Shown here: positions 62,766 through 64,000 of the stretch, one piece after another
Position numbering within the stretch: position 1 is the first letter of the stretch
Layout of the letters: the number at the start of each line of letters is the position of its first letter
Assembly: GCF_009193265.1 (NCBI RefSeq)
Contig: NZ_VZZZ01000007.1
Coordinates: 118,581-182,580, forward strand
Reading direction: 5' to 3'
DNA length: 64,000 bases
Origin: Marinobacter changyiensis
GTDB lineage: Bacteria > Pseudomonadota > Gammaproteobacteria > Pseudomonadales > Oleiphilaceae
The notes under the pieces: generated by a model
Seen by the model: the letters and a program-made list of their open reading frames with translations, nothing else
Databases searched by the model: none
What the model was told of the DNA's origin: nothing
Made by a program: the position numbers and the translations under genes

Positions 62766-63730
62766 GATTCCACCCGCAGGCTGATTTCTCCAGCGTGTAT
62801 GGCTTCGACACCGGATGACGTTTCAAGGAGGTAGTGGCCAATGTCGTTAATGCCCTGCCCGATACCACGGTGGCTACCTTGAACGGACTGCAGAACTCTA
62901 TTTTTAAATACATCCCGCTGCTGCCATCGATCACGAAAAATACCAAAACCGTGTTCCGAAAAACTGTCGACTGCATCCAGTACGTGCTCGATAAGCGCCG
63001 CGGCAATATGATTGCGCTCCCACACCGAACCGCCTCCCCCGGTGGCAAGATCCATGCTGGTCCATGCCTGGTCGACGCCCTGGGCGTGCTTCATATGCAC
63101 GTTCAGACCAATCCCCACCACGACCTGGGCGGCGCCTTCGAGCTCCCCTTGCAACTCAATGAGAATTCCAGCGAGTTTTCGACCGTCAAACTGCAGGTCA
63201 TTGGGCCACTTCAAACCCACGCTTTCCAGACCAAGAGACTCCAGTGTTTCAGCAATCGCAACACCAACAACCAGACTGAGACCTTCAAGGGACGCAAAGC
63301 CGCCTTTCAGCATCAAACCCATGCTGAGGTATATATTTTCCCCTTCGGGGCTCTGCCAGGCTTTTCCACGGCGACCTCGGCCCGCGGTCTGTTTATCCGA
63401 CAGACACACGATCAGCTCGTCACTACCAGCTGCACGAAGCCGCATTACTTCGGCATTTGTTGAATCCACCGACTCCCTAACTTCAAGCCTGAGACGGCCG
63501 CTGACATGCTGGGGCAAAATAGCACGAACCCGGTCCGAATCAAGCAGGTCCACCGGGTCGACCAGACGATAGCCCTTACCACGGATAGTTTCTATGCGGT
63601 AGCCTTTATCGGCAGCACGCCCAACCTGCTTCCAGACGGCCGTCCGACTAACCCCCAACTCAAGCGCGAGGGAAGCGCCGGAATGGACCAGTCCGTCAGA
63701 TAAACGACTGATGAGAGCCTTAGTTTTCAT
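62762..63730 (-). CDS. birA: Biotin-protein ligase / biotin operon repressor
   Basis: A 322-residue bifunctional BirA (E. coli 321). The N-terminal winged helix (LGVSRTAVWKQVGRAADKGY) allows DNA binding, so it may repress biotin genes. The catalytic domain has GRGRRGKAWQSPEGENIYLS and KWPNDLQFDGRKLAG. The C-terminal SH3-like domain follows. The ATG is 150 bp downstream of the strong terminator near 63,900. Confidence 0.97.
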   Translation of the reverse strand: MKTKALISRLSDGLVHSGASLALELGVSRTAVWKQVGRAADKGYRIETIRGKGYRLVDPVDLLDSDRVRAILPQHVSGRLRLEVRESVDSTNAEVMRLRAAGSDELIVCLSDKQTAGRGRRGKAWQSPEGENIYLSMGLMLKGGFASLEGLSLVVGVAIAETLESLGLESVGLKWPNDLQFDGRKLAGILIELQGELEGAAQVVVGIGLNVHMKHAQGVDQAWTSMDLATGGGGSVWERNHIAAALIEHVLDAVDSFSEHGFGIFRDRWQQRDVFKNRVLQSVQGSHRGIGQGINDIGHYLLETSSGVEAIHAGEISLRVES

Positions 63731-63882
63731 GATGCTCGCCTGTTAAGTAAATCCAGAGTGCAGGGCTGGATTAAACACCACAAAGAGCGAAAAAACAAAA
63801 GCAAGGTGGACTTACCGCCGGCTACTGCGGCCAACGTCATAGAATGGTAAACAGGATTGTTATACATATTTTTCCCCCAACT

Positions 63883-63914
63883 AAAAAACCCCCGCCAGTC
63901 TCCTGGCGGGGGTT
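63883..63914 (-). terminator. Strong terminator upstream of birA, probably of an rRNA operon
   Basis: Minus strand CCCCCGCCAG-GAGA-CTGGCGGGGG (10 perfect bp plus A-T pairs) followed by six Ts. In Pseudomonas an rRNA operon ends just upstream of birA. Confidence 0.9.
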
Positions 63915-63925
63915 CGGGTATTAAG

Positions 63926-63943
63926 AGCCTGACGATGACCTAC
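63926..63943 (-). other. 5S-rRNA 3'-tail-like sequence
   Basis: Minus strand GTAGGTCATCGTCAGGCT matches the last 17-18 bases of gammaproteobacterial 5S rRNA and ends 12 bases before the terminator. The bases upstream of it (63,944-64,000) do not continue as 5S; they read GGCCTGAGCAAT and two small hairpins instead. So this is either a truncated 5S or a duplicated tail. Confidence 0.55.
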
Positions 63944-64000
63944 ATTGCTCAGGCCTTACGGCCTTCTCCCTTCGGGACCGTCGTCACTGCGTTCCGACGT

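Noticed and set aside
63926..64000. Complete or partial 5S rRNA gene
   Set aside because: Only the final 17-18 bases fit; the preceding bases do not match 5S helices, so a 5S gene is not annotated.

Overview
The window looks like chromosome from a marine gammaproteobacterium, most likely Marinobacter or a close relative. Reasons: the translation/transcription super-cluster, birA-coaX-SPOR protein-tRNA-tuf, ssb-MFS-uvrA and glnE-ilvE-LPS gene all occur in Pseudomonas-like order; the two tuf genes flank a thrU-tyrU-glyT-thrT-type tRNA cluster; and the ribosomal proteins are gammaproteobacterial in type. The genus is inferred from gene order and protein style, not from a database search.

Layout. 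1-2,970: edge of an LPS-core locus (3' part of a Kdo-kinase-like gene, a family-9 glycosyltransferase, a DUF6165 protein) next to ilvE. 3,026-11,364: glnE, a two-helix K+ channel with a cytosolic nucleotide-binding-type domain, a CYTH-only triphosphatase, a trimeric-type porin with a long AT-rich upstream region, dtd and a proline iminopeptidase. 11,463-18,748: typA/bipA and a nitrogen block (glnA, a DUF4124 protein, ntrB-ntrC). The glnA upstream region has two NtrC-type dyads 31 bp apart and a correctly spaced sigma-54 promoter. 18,758-24,006: an accessory interval with a 110-bp foldback repeat, a 5'-truncated MshQ/DUF6701 gene, a sigma-54-preceded cyanase-FNT channel pair and a convergent PP2C-kinase fusion. 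24,151-29,217: ssb, a YajR-like MFS gene and uvrA. 29,235-61,223: one uninterrupted minus-strand run of the alpha, spc, S10, str, beta/L11, nusG-secE and tRNA-tuf operons. 61,255-64,000: SPOR protein, coaX, birA, then a strong terminator preceded by an 18-base 5S-rRNA-like tail that is not joined to a normal 5S body.

How it works together. GlnE modifies the Tyr of GlnA, while NtrB-NtrC should drive glnA through sigma-54. The sigma-54-type promoter ahead of cynS suggests that cyanate use belongs to the same nitrogen-limitation response, and the adjacent FNT channel and kinase/phosphatase resemble parts of nitrate/nitrite assimilation loci. The ribosomal super-cluster carries recognisable sigma-70 promoters (TTGACA/TACAAT type, 17-bp spacers) ahead of rpsJ, rpsL and rpsM, and an intrinsic hairpin attenuator between rplL and rpoB.

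Most unusual observations: the two tuf copies differ at only five bases in 1,197 bp. One is the start codon (GTG versus ATG); the other four sit in two adjacent codons and change Ile-Glu to Leu-Val in the domain-2 region that holds the tRNA 3' adenosine. Others are the sigma-54-linked cynS-FNT-kinase cassette, the truncated MshQ gene beside it, the long-armed foldback repeat, and the orphan 5S tail.
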